This document shows, one piece after another, positions 22,779 through 34,856 of a stretch of 64,000 nt of DNA. Made by a program: the position numbers and the translations under genes. The notes under the pieces were generated by a model. The model was given only the letters and a program-made list of their open reading frames with translations, did not search any database and was not told the DNA's origin. The DNA lies in assembly GCF_032854445.1 (NCBI RefSeq), contig NW_027018033.1:1-64000 (forward strand), read 5' to 3'. The first letter of the stretch is position 1; the number at the start of each line of letters is the position of its first letter. The stretch comes from Liolophura sinensis (taxonomy: Eukaryota > Mollusca > Polyplacophora > Chitonida > Chitonidae).

Positions 22779-25700
22779 TTGAATGATCATTTATGTCATA
22801 ATCACGTGCCCAGCAACGGCTCTTACTCCATGGAAACCAGGGAAATTTGCAATTTTTCAACAGGTGCCGATGCCTGGCTCAATTCCGCATCTTTTGGCAC
22901 CTTATTCATGTGGGTCTGTGGTCAGTTGTACTTTTTACAGCAGACTGTATCAAGTACCTTGTGTTTTTCACGTACAAATGGTGTGGTTTTTCTACACGTA
23001 GATAAAGACATTGAGATTGTCTTGGACTTACAAGTAAGACAATTGCTGGATGAGTTAAATGGGCTTGGCCCAAAGATTTCAGGTCTTCTGGGCTACCGAA
23101 GGGCACATAACTTATAGTCAAAAGTTGAATATAGTAATGACCAGTCGCGATTGTACAGAGTACAGTGTAGCCGATTTCAATTAACAAAAAGACCAGGCAA
23201 AAATGCAAAAGTGGAAAAAACTGTTCCAGTGCTGCTGGTAAGAGGCTAATCCGACGTATTTTGTGACGAGAAATCGAATGGTGCAAACCGCGTTGCTCTC
23301 CGACCAATACTTTTGCCTGTAGCGACAATTGAATGATCATTTATGTCATAATCACGTGCCCAGCAACGGCTCTTACTCCATGGAAACAAGGGAAATTGGC
23401 AATTTTTCAACAGCTGCCGATGCCTGGCCCAATTCCTCATCTTTTGGCACCTTATAATTGTGGGTCAGTGTTTAGTTGTACTTTTTACAGCAGACTGTAT
23501 CAAGTACCTTGTGTTTTTCACGTACAAATGGTGTTGTTTTTCTACACGTAGATAAAGACATTGAGATTGTCTTGGACTTAGAAGTAAGACAATTGCTGGG
23601 TGAGTTAAATGGGCTTGGCCCAAAGATTTCAGGTCTTCTGGGCTACCGAAGGGCACATAACTTATAGTCAAAAGTGGAATATAGTAATGACCAGTCGCGA
23701 TTGTACAGAGTACAGTGTAGCCGATTTCAATTAACAAAAAGACCAGGCAAAAATGCAAAAGTGGAAAAACTGTTCCAGTGCTGCTGGTAAGAGGCTAATC
23801 CGACGTATTTTGTGACGAGAAATCGAATGGTGCAAACCGCGTTGCTCTCCGACCAATACTTTTGCTGTAGTGACAATTGAATGATCATTTATGTCATAAT
23901 CACGTGCCCAGCAACGGCTCTTACTCCATGGAAACCAGGGAAATTTGCAATTTTTCAACAGCTGCCGATGGCTGTCTCAATTCCGCATCTTTTGGTACCT
24001 TACTGAAGTGAGTCAGTGTTCAGTTGTACTTTTTACAGCAGACTGTATCAAGTACCTTGTGTTTTTCACGTACAAATGGTGTGGTTTTTCTACACGTAGA
24101 TAAAGACATTGAGATTGTCTTGGACTAAGAAGTAAGACAATTGCTGGGTGAGTTAAATGGGCTTAGCCCAAAGATTTGACGTCTTCTGGGCTACCGAAGG
24201 GCACATAACTTATAGTCAAAAGTTGAATATAGTAATGACCAGTCGCGATTGTACAGAGTACAGTGTAGCCGATTTCAATTAACAAAAAGACCAGGTAAAA
24301 ATGCAAAAGTGGAAAAACTGTTCCAGTGCTGCTGGTAAGAGGCTAATCCGACGTATTTTGTGACGAGAAATCGAATGGTGCAAACCGCGTTGCTCTCCGA
24401 CCAATACTTTTGCCTGTAGCGACAATTGAATGATCATTTATGTCATAATCACGTGCCCAGCAACGGCTCTTACTCCATGGAAACCAGGGAAATTTGCAAT
24501 TTTTCAACAGCTGCCGATGCCTGGCCCAATTCCTCATCTTTTGGCACCTTATAATTGTGGGTCAGTGTTTAGTTGTACTTTTTACAGCAGACTGTTTCAA
24601 GTACCTTGTGTTTTTCACGTACAAATGGTGTGGTTTTTCTACACGTAGATAAAGACATTGAGATTGTCTTGGACTTAGAAGTAAGACAATTGCTGGGTGA
24701 GTTAAATGGGCTTGGCCCAAAGATTTCAGGTCTTCTGGGCTACCGAAGGGCACATAACTTATAGTCAAAAGTTGAATATAGTAATGACCAGTCGCGATTG
24801 TACAGAGTACAGTGTAGCCGATTTCAATTAACAAAAAGACCAGGTAAAAATGCAAAAGTGGAAAAATTGTTCCAGTGCTGCTGGTAAGAGGCTAATCCGA
24901 CGTATTTTGTGACGAGAAATCGAATGGTGCAAACCGCGTTGCTCTCTGACCAATACTTTTGGCTGTAGCGACAATTGAATGATCATTTATGTCATAATCA
25001 CGTGCCCAGCAACGGCTCTTACTCCATGGAAACAAGGGAAATTTGCAATTTTTCAACAGCTGCCGATGCCTGGCTCAATTCCGCATCTTTTGGCACCTTA
25101 CTGAAGTGGGTCAGTGTTCAGTTGTACTTTTTACAGCAGACTGTATCAAGTACCTTGTGTTTTTCACGTACAAATGGTGTTGTTTTTCTACACGTAGATA
25201 AAGACATTGAGATTGTCTTGCACTTAGAAGTAAGACAATTGCTGGGTGAGTTAAATGGGCTTGGCCCAAAGATTTCAGGTCTTCTGGGCTACCGAAGGGC
25301 ACATAACTTATAGTCAAAAGTTGAATATAGTAATGACCAGTCGCGATTGTACAGAGTACAGTGTAGCCGATTTCAATTAACAAAAAGACCAGGCAAAAAT
25401 GCAAAAGTAGAAAAACTGTTCCAGTGCTGCTGGTAAGAGGCTAATCCGACGTATTTTGTGACGAGAAATCGAATGGTGCAAACTGCGTTCCTCTCCGACC
25501 AATACTTTTGGCTGTAGTGACAATTGAATGATCATTTATGTCATAATCACGTGCCCAGCAACGGCTCTTACTCCATGGAAACCAGGGAAATTTGCAATTT
25601 TTCAACAGCTGCCGATGCCTGGCTCAATTCCGCATCTTTTGGCACCTTATTCATGTGGGTCTGTGGTCAGTTGTACTTTTTACAGCAGACTGTATCAAGT

Positions 25701-27719
25701 ACCTTGTGTTTTTCACGTACAAATGGTGTGGTTTTTCTACACGTAGATAAAGACATTGAGATTGTCTTGGACTTAGAAGTAAGACAATTGCTGGGTGAGT
25801 TAAATGGGCTTAGCCCAAAGATTTGACGTCTTCTGGGCTACCGAAGGGCACATAACTTATAGTCAAAAGTTGAATATAGTAATGACCAGTCGCGATTGTA
25901 CAGAGTACAGTGTAGCCGATTTCAATTAACAAAAAGACCGGGTAAAAATGCAAAAGTGGAAAAACTGTTCCAGTGCTGCTGGTAAGAGGCTAATCCGACG
26001 TATTTTGTGACGAGAAATCGAATGGTGCAAACCGCGTTGCTCTCCGACCAATACTTTTGCCTGTAGCGACAATTGAATGATCATTTATGTCATAATCACG
26101 TGCCCAGCAACGGCTCTTACTCCATGGAAACCAGGGAAATTTGCAATTTATCAACAGCTGCCGATGCCTGGCCCAATTCCGCATCTTTTGGCACCTTATA
26201 AATGTGGGTCTGTGGTCAGTTGTACTTTTTACAGCAGACTGTATCAAGTACCTTGTGTTTTTCACGTACAAATGGTGTGGTTTTTCTACACGTAGATAAA
26301 GACATTGAGATTGTCTTGGACTTAGAAGTAAGACAATTGCTGGGTGAGTTAAATGGGCTTAGCCCAAAGATTTGACGTCTTCTGGGCTACCGAAGGGCAC
26401 ATAACTTATAGTCAAAAGTTGAATATAGTAATGACCAGTCGCGATTGTACAGAGTACAGTGTAGCCGATTTCAATTAACAAAAAGACCAGGTAAAAATGC
26501 AAAAGTGGAAAAATTGTTCCAGTGCTGTTGGTAAGAGGCTAATCCGACGTATTTTGTGACGAGAAATCGAATGGTGCAAACCGCGTTGCTCTCTGACCAA
26601 TACCTTTGGCTGTAGCGACAATTGCATGATTATTTATGTCATAATCACGTGCCCAGCAACGGCTCTTACTCCATGGAAACAAGGGAAATTGGCAATTTTT
26701 CAACAGCTGCCGATGCCTGGCTCAATTCCGCATCTTTTGGCACCTTATTCATGTGGGTCTGTGGTCAGTTGTACTTTTTACAGCAGACTGTATCAAGTAC
26801 CTTGTGTTTTTCACGTACAAATGGTTTTGTTTTTCTACACGTAGATAAAGACATTGAGATTGTCTTGGACTTAGAAGTAAGACAATTGCTGGGTGAGTTA
26901 AATGGGCTTGGCCCAAAGATTTCAGGTCTTCTGGGCTACCGAAGGGCACATAACTTATAGTCAAAAGTTGAATATAGTAATGACCAGTCGCGATTGTACA
27001 GAGTACAGTGTAGCCGATTTCAATTAACAAAAAGACCAGGCAAAAATGCAAAAGTGCGAAAACTGTTCCAGTGCTGCTGGTAAGAGGCTAATCCGACGTA
27101 TTTTGTGACGAGAAATCGAATGGTGCAAACCGCTTTGCTCTCCGACCAATACTTTTGGCTGTAGTGACATTTGAATGATCATTTATGTCATAATCACGTG
27201 CCCAGCAACGGCTCTTACTCCATGGAAACCAGGGAAATTTGCAATTTTTCAACAGCTGCCGATGCCTGGCCCAATTCCTCATCTTTTGGCACCTTATAAT
27301 TGTGGGTCAGTGTTTAGTTGTACTTTTTACAGCAGACTGTATCAAGTACCTTGTGTTTTTCACGTACAAATGGTGTGGTTTTTCTACACGTAGATAAAGA
27401 CATTGAGATTGTCTTGGACTTAGAAGTAAGACAATTGCTGGGTGAGTTAAATGGGCTTGGCCCAAAGATTTCAGGTCTTCTGGGCTACCGAAGGGCACAT
27501 AACTTATAGTCAAAAGTTGAATATAGTAATGACCAGTCGCGATTGTACAGAGTACAGTGTAGCCGATTTCAATTAACAAAAAGACCAGGCAAAAATGCTA
27601 AGATGGAAAAACTGTTCCAGTGCTGCTGGTAAGAGGCTAATCCGACGTATTTTGTGACGAGAAATCGAATGGTGCAATCCGCGTTGCTCTCCGACCAATA
27701 CGTTTGGCTGTAGCGACAA
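22779..27719. repeat. Transition block where type E monomers begin to dominate (m42-m50)
   Basis: Starts are 22779, 23329, 23877, 24426, 24975, 25524, 26073, 26622 and 27171. Types read D, E, Q-like A, E, B, D, D/E mixed, D, E. Monomer 26073 has TATAAATGTGGGTCTG, mixing the E start with D bases. The copy at 22779 has unique CTTACAAGTAAG and GCTGGATGAG. E copies are rare to the left (824 and 15643 only). Confidence 0.65.
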
Positions 27720-30700
27720 TTGAATGATCATTTATGTCATAATCACGTGCCCAGCAACGGCTCTTACTCCATGGAAACCAGGGAAATTTGAAATTTTTCA
27801 ACAGCTGCCGATGCCTGGCTCAATTCCGCATCTTTTGGCACCTTACTGAAGTGGGTCAGTGTTCAGTTTTACTTTTTACAGCAGACTGTATCAAGTACCT
27901 TGTGTTTATCACGTACAAATGGTGTGGTTTTTCTACACGTAGATAAAGACATTGAGATTGTCTTGCACTTAGAAGTAAGGCAATTGCTGGGTGAGTTAAA
28001 TGGGCTTAGCCCAAAGATTTGACGTCTTCTGGGCTACCGAAGGGCACATAACTTATAGTCAAAAGTTGAATATAGTAATGACCAGTCGCGATTGTACAGA
28101 GTACAGTGTAGCCGATTTCAATTAACAAAAAGACCAGGCAGAAATGCAAAAGTGGAAAAACTGTTCCAGTGCTGCTGGTAAGAGGCTAATCCGACGTATT
28201 TTGTGACGAGAAATCGAATGGTGCAAACCGCGTTGCTCTCCGACCAATACGTTTGGCTGTAGTGACAATTGAATGATCATTTATGTCATAATCACGTGCC
28301 CAGCAACGGCTCTTACTCCATGGAAACCAGGGAAATTTGCAATTTTTCAACAGCTGCCGATGCCTGGCCCAATTCCTCATCTTTTGGCACCTTATAATTG
28401 TGGGTCAGTGTTTAGTTTTACTTTTTACAGCAGACTGTTTCAAGTACCTTGTGTTTTTCACGTACAAATGGTGTGGTTTTTCTACACGTAGATAAAGACA
28501 TTGAGATTGTCTTGCACTTAGAAGTAAGACAATTGCTGGGTGAGTTAAATGGGCTTGGCCCAAAGATTTCAGGTCTTCTGGGCTACCGAAGGGCACATAA
28601 CTTATAGTCAAAAGTTGAATATAGTAATGACCAGTCGCGATTGTACAGAGTACAGTGTAGCCGATTTCAATTAACAAAAAGACCAGGTAAAAATGCAAAA
28701 GTGGAAAAATTGTTCCAGTGCTGCTGGTAAGAGGCTAATCCGACGTATTTTGTGACGAGAAATCGAATGGTGCAAACCGCGTTGCTCTCTGACCAATACT
28801 TTTGGCTGTAGCGACAATTGAATGATCATTTATGTCATAATCACGTGCCCAGCAACGGCTCTTACTCCATGGAAACCAGGGAAATTTGCAATTTTTCAAC
28901 AGCTGCCGATGCCTGGCTCAATTCCGCATCTTTTGGCACCTTACTGAAGTGGGTCAGTGTTCAGTTGTACTTTTTACAGCAGACTGTATCAAGTACCTTG
29001 TGTTTTTCACGTACAAATGGTGTTGTTTTTCTACACGTAGATAAAGACATTGAGATTGTCTTGCACTTAGAAGTAAGACAATTGCTGGGTGAGTTAAATG
29101 GGCTTGGCCCAAAGATTTCAGGTCTTCTGGGCTACCGAAGGGCACATAACTTATAGTCAAAAGTTGAATATAGTAATGACCAGTCGCGATTGTACAGAGT
29201 ACAGTGTAGCCGATTTCAATTAACAAAAAGACCAGGCAAAAATGCAAAAGTAGAAAAACTGTTCCAGTGCTGCTGGTAAGAGGCTAATCCGACGTATTTT
29301 GTGACGAGAAATCGAATGGTGCAAACCGCGTTGCTCTCCGACCAATACTTTTGGCTGTAGTGACAATTGAATGATCATTTATGTCATAATCACGTGCCCA
29401 GCAACGGCTCTTACTCCATGGAAACCAGGGAAATTTGCAATTTTTCAACAGGTGCCGATGCCTGGCTCAATTCCTCATCTTTTGGCACCTTATTCATGTG
29501 GGTCTGTGGTCAGTTGTACTTTTTACAGCAGACTGTATCAAGTACCTTGTGTTTTTCACGTACAAATGGTGTGGTTTTTCTACACGTAGATAAAGACATT
29601 GAGATTGTCTTGGACTTAGAAGTAAGACAATTGCTGGGTGAGTTAAATGGGCTTAGCCCAAAGATTTGACGTCTTCTGGGCTACCGAAGGGCACATAACT
29701 TATAGTCAAAAGTTGAATATAGTAATGACCAGTCGCGATTGTACAGAGTACAGTGTAGCCGATTTCAATTAACAAAAAGACCGGGTAAAAATGCAAAAGT
29801 GGAAAAACTGGTCCAGTGCTGCTGGTAAGAGGCTAATCCGACGTATTTTGTGACGAGAAATCGAATGGTGCAAACCGCGTTGCTCTCCGACCAATACTTT
29901 TGCCTGTAGCGACAATTGAATGATCATTTATGTCATAATCACGTGCCCAGCAACGGCTCTTACTCCATGGAAACCAGGGAAATTTGCAATTTTTCAACAG
30001 CTGCCGATGCCTGGCCCAATTCCTCATCTTTTGGCACCTTATAATTGTGGGTCAGTGTTTAGTTGTACTTTTTACAGCAGACTGTATCAAGTACCTTGTG
30101 TTTTTCACGTACAAATGGTGTGGTTTTTCTACACGTAGATAAAGACATTGAGATTGTCTTGGACTTAGAAGTAAGACAATTGCTGGGTGAGTTAAATGGG
30201 CTTGGCCCAAAGATTTCAGGTCTTCTGGGCTACCGAAGGGCACATAACTTATAGTCAAAAGTTGAATATAGTAATGACCAGTCGCGATTGTACAGAGTAC
30301 AGTGTAGCCGATTTCAATTAACAAAAAGACCAGGCAAAAATGCAAAAGTGCGAAAACTGTTCCAGTGCTGCTGGTAAGAGGCTAATCCGACGTATTTTGT
30401 GACGAGAAATCGAATGGTGCAAACCGCGTTGCTCTCCGACCAATACTTTTGCCTGTAGTGACATTTGAATGATCATTTATGTCATAATCACGTGCCCAGC
30501 AACGGCTCTTACTCCATGGAAACCAGGGAAATTTGCAATTTTTCAACAGCTGCCGATGCCTGGCTCAATTCCGCATCTTTTGGCACCTTATTCATGTGGG
30601 TCTGTGGTCAGTTGTACTTTTTACAGCAGACTGTATCAAGTACCTTGTGTTTATCACGTACAAATGGTGTGGTTTTTCTACACGTAGATAAAGACATTGA

Positions 30701-32111
30701 GATTGTCTTGCACTTAGAAGTAAGACAATTGCTGGGTGAGTTAAATGGGCTTGGCCCAAAGATTTCAGGTTTTCTGGGCTACCGAAGGGCACATAACTTA
30801 TAGTCAAAAGTTGAATATAGTAATGACCAGTCGCGATTGTACAGAGTACAGTGTAGCCGATTTCAATTAACAAAAAGACCAGGCAAAAATGCAAAAGTAG
30901 AAAAACTGTTCCAGTGCTGCTGGTAAGAGGCTAATCCAATGTATTTTGTGACGAGAAATCGAATGGTGCAAACCGCGTTGCTCTCCGACCAATACTTTTG
31001 GCTGTAGTGACAATTGAATGATCATTTATGTCATAATCACGTGCCCAGCAACGGCTCTTACTCCATGGAAACCAGGGAAATTTGCAATTTTTCAACAGGT
31101 GCCGATGCCTGGCTCAATTCCGCATCTTTTGGCACCTTATTCATGTGGGTCTGTGGTCAGTTGTACTTTTTACAGCAGACTGTATCAAGTACCTTGTGTT
31201 TTTCACGTACAAATGGTGTTGTTTTTCTACACGTAGATAAAGACATTGAGATTGTCTTGGACTTAGAAGTAAGACAATTGCTGGGTGAGTTAAATGGGCT
31301 TAACCCAAAGATTTGACGTCTTCTGGGCTACCGAAGGGCACATAACTTATAGTCAAAAGTTGAATATAGTAATGACCAGTCGCGATTGTACAGAGTACAG
31401 TGTAGCCGATTTCAATTAACAAAAAGACCAGGCAAAAATGCAAAAGTGGAAAAACTGTTCCAGTGCTGCTGGTAAGAGGCTAATCCGACGTATTTTGTGA
31501 CGAGAAATCGAATGGTGCAAACCGCGTTGCTCTCCGACCAATACTTTTGGCTGTAGCGACAATTGAATGATCATTTATGTCATAATCACGTGCCCAGCAA
31601 CGGCTCTTACTCCATGGAAACCAGGGAAATTTGCAATTTTTCAACAGCTGCCGATGCCTGGCCCAATTCCTCATCTTTTGGCACCTTATAATTGTGGGTC
31701 AGTGTTTAGTTGTACTTTTTACAGCAGACTGTATCAAGTACCTTGTGTTTTTCACGTACAAATGGTGTGGTTTTTCTACACGTAGATAAAGACATTGAGA
31801 TTGTCTTGGACTTAGAAGTAAGACAATTGCTGGGTGAGTTAAATGGGCTTGGCCCAAAGATTTCAGGTCTTCTGGGCTACCGAAGGGCACATAACTTATA
31901 GTCAAAAGTTGAATATAGTAATGACCAGTCGCGATTGTACAGAGTACAGTGTAGCCGATTTCAATTAACAAAAAGACCAGGCAAAAATGCTAAAGTGGAA
32001 AAACTGTTCCAGTGCTGCTGGTAAGAGGCTAATCCGACGTATTTTGTGACGAGAAATCGAATGGTGCAATCCGCGTTGCTCTCCGACCAATACGTTTGGC
32101 TGTAGCGACAA
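27720..32111. repeat. 8-monomer higher-order repeat (m51-m58)
   Basis: Starts are 27720, 28269, 28818, 29367, 29916, 30465, 31014 and 31563, total 4392 bp (8 x 549). In the slot numbering of the unit at 57363-62304, the order is 7, 8, 9, 1, 2, a 3/4 hybrid, 5, and an E copy in place of 6. TGACGTC occurs in the copies at 27720, 29367 and 31014. Confidence 0.75.
30465..31013. repeat. Hybrid monomer m56: slot 3 front, slot 4 rear
   Basis: The front is type D (TTCATGTGGGTCTG), like slot 3. From about 30650 on it has TTTATCACG, CTTGCAC, AAGTAGAAAA and AATCCAATGTATT, all markers of slot 4 as seen in 59011-59559. The crossover would lie between about 30600 and 30655. Confidence 0.65.
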
Positions 32112-34856
32112 TTGAATGATCATTTATGTCATAATCACGTGCCCAGCAACGGCTCTTACTCCATGGAAACCAGGGAAATTTGAAATTTTTCAACAGCTGC
32201 CGATGCCTGGCTCAATTCCGCATCTTTTGGCACCTTACTGAAGTGGGTCAGTGTTCAGTTTTACTTTTTACAGCAGACTGTATCAAGTACCTTGTGTTTA
32301 TCACGTACAAATGGTGTGGTTTTTCTACACGTAGATAAAGACATTGAGATTGTCTTGCACTTAGAAGTAAGGCAATTGCTGGGTGAGTTAAATGGGCTTA
32401 GCCCAAAGATTTGACGTCTTCTGGGCTACCGAAGGGCACATAACTTATAGTCAAAAGTTGAATATAGTAATGACCAGTCGCGATTGTACAGAGTACAGTG
32501 TAGCCGATTTCAATTAACAAAAAGACCAGGCAAAAATGCAAAAGTGGAAAAACTGTTCCAGTGCTGCTGGTAAGAGGCTAATCCGACGTATTTTGTGACG
32601 AGAAATCGAATGGTGCAAACCGCGTTGCTCTCCGACCAATACGTTTGGCTGTAGTGACAATTGAATGATCATTTATGTCATAATCACGTGCCCAGCAACG
32701 GCTCTTACTCCATGGAAACCAGGGAAATTTGCAATTTTTCAACAGCTGCCGATGCCTGGCCCAATTCCTCATCTTTTGGCACCTTATAATTGTGGGTCAG
32801 TGTTTAGTTTTACTTTTTACAGCAGACTGTTTCAAGTACCTTGTGTTTTTCACGTACAAATGGTGTGGTTTTTCTACACGTAGATAAAGACATTGAGATT
32901 GTCTTGCACTTAGAAGTAAGACAATTGCTGGGTGAGTTAAATGGGCTTGGCCCAAAGATTTCAGGTCTTCTGGGCTACCGAAGGGCACATAACTTATAGT
33001 CAAAAGTTGAATATAGTAATGACCAGTCGCGATTGTACAGAGTACAGTGTAGCCGATTTCAATTAACAAAAAGACCAGGTAAAAATGCAAAAGTGGAAAA
33101 ATTGTTCCAGTGCTGCTGGTAAGAGGCTAATCCGACGTATTTTGTGACGAGAAATCGAATGGTGCAAACCGCGTTGCTCTCTGACCAATACTTTTGGCTG
33201 TAGTGACAATTGAATGATCATTTATGTCATAATCACGTGCCCAGCAACGGCTCTTACTCCATGGAAACCAGGGAAATTTGCAATTTTTCAACAGCTGCCG
33301 ATGCCTGGCTCAATTCCGCATCTTTTGGCACCTTACTGAAGTGAGTCAGTGTTCAGTTGTACTTTTTACAGCAGACTGTATCAAGTACCTTGTGTTTATC
33401 ACGTACAAATGGTGTGGTTTTTCTACACGTAGATAAAGACATTGAGATTGTCTTGCACTTAGAAGTAAGACAATTGCTGGGTGAGTTAAATGGGCTTGGC
33501 CCAAAGATTTCAGGTCTTCTGGGCTACCGAAGGGCACATAACTTATAGTCAAAAGTTGAATATAGTAATGACCAGTCGCGATTGTACAGAGTACAGTGTA
33601 GCCGATTTCAATTAACAAAAAGACCAGGCAAAAATGCAAAAGTAGAAAAACTGTTCCAGTGCTGCTGGTAAGAGGCTAATCCAATGTATTTTGTGACGAG
33701 AAATCGAATGGTGCAAACCGCGTTGCTCTCCGACCAATACTTTTGGCTGTAGTGACAATTGAATGATCATTTATGTCATAATCACGTGCCCAGCAACGGC
33801 TCTTACTCCATGGAAACCAGGGAAATTTGCAATTTTTCAACAGGTGCCGATGCCTGGCTCAATTCCGCATCTTTTGGCACCTTATTCATGTGGGTCTGTG
33901 GTCAGTTGTACTTTTTACAGCAGACTGTATCAAGTACCTTGTGTTTTTCACGTACAAATGGTGTTGTTTTTCTACACGTAGATAAAGACATTGAGATTGT
34001 CTTGGACTTAGAAGTAAGACAATTGCTGGGTGAGTTAAATGGGCTTAACCCAAAGATTTGACGTCTTCTGGGCTACCGAAGGGCACATAACTTATAGTCA
34101 AAAGTTGAATATAGTAATGACCAGTCGCGATTGTACAGAGTACAGTGTAGCCGATTTCAATTAACAAAAAGACCGGGTAAAAATGCAAAAGTGGAAAAAC
34201 TGTTCCAGTGCTGCTGGTAAGAGGCTAATCCGACGTATTTTGTGACGAGAAATCGAATGGTGCAAACCGCGTTGCTCTCCGACCAATACTTTTGCCTGTA
34301 GCGACAATTGAATGATCATTTATGTCATAATCACGTGCCCAGCAACGGCTCTTACTCCATGGAAACCAGGGAAATTTGCAATTTTTCAACAGCTGCCGAT
34401 GCCTGGCCCAATTCCTCATCTTTTGGCACCTTATAATTGTGGGTCAGTGTTTAGTTGTACTTTTTACAGCAGACTGTATCAAGTACCTTGTGTTTTTCAC
34501 GTACAAATGGTGTGGTTTTTCTACACGTAGATAAAGACATTGAGATTGTCTTGGACTTAGAAGTAAGACAATTGCTGGGTGAGTTAAATGGGCTTGGCCC
34601 AAAGATTTCAGGTCTTCTGGGCTACCGAAGGGCACATAACTTATAGTCAAAAGTTGAATATAGTAATGACCAGTCGCGATTGTACAGAGTACAGTGTAGC
34701 CGATTTCAATTAACAAAAAGACCAGGCAAAAATGCTAAAGTGGAAAAACTGTTCCAGTGCTGCTGGTAAGAGGCTAATCCGACGTATTTTGTGACGAGAA
34801 ATCGAATGGTGCAATCCGCGTTGCTCTCCGACCAATACGTTTGGCTGTAGCGACAA
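32112..34856. repeat. 5-monomer shortened higher-order repeat (m59-m63)
   Basis: Starts are 32112, 32661, 33210, 33759 and 34308, total 2745 bp. The order is slots 7, 8, a hybrid ending like slot 4, 5, then an E copy. It shares its flanking members with the preceding 8-monomer unit but lacks three interior monomers. Confidence 0.72.
33210..33758. repeat. Hybrid monomer m61 at the 5-monomer deletion point
   Basis: The front has GGCTCAATTCCGC and GAAGTGAGTCAG with GTTGTAC. The rear has TTTATCACG, CTTGCAC, AAGTAGAAAA and AATCCAATGTATT, the slot 4 signature. It sits exactly where slots 9, 1, 2, 3 and 4 should be, so it is the likely scar of the shortening. Confidence 0.62.

Noticed and set aside
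22906-23340. 144-codon - strand frame, with a similar 141-codon frame at 4256-4681
   Set aside because: Produced by an extra A in a run (AAAAAACTG) that joins two short frames. This is a frame accident of the satellite.
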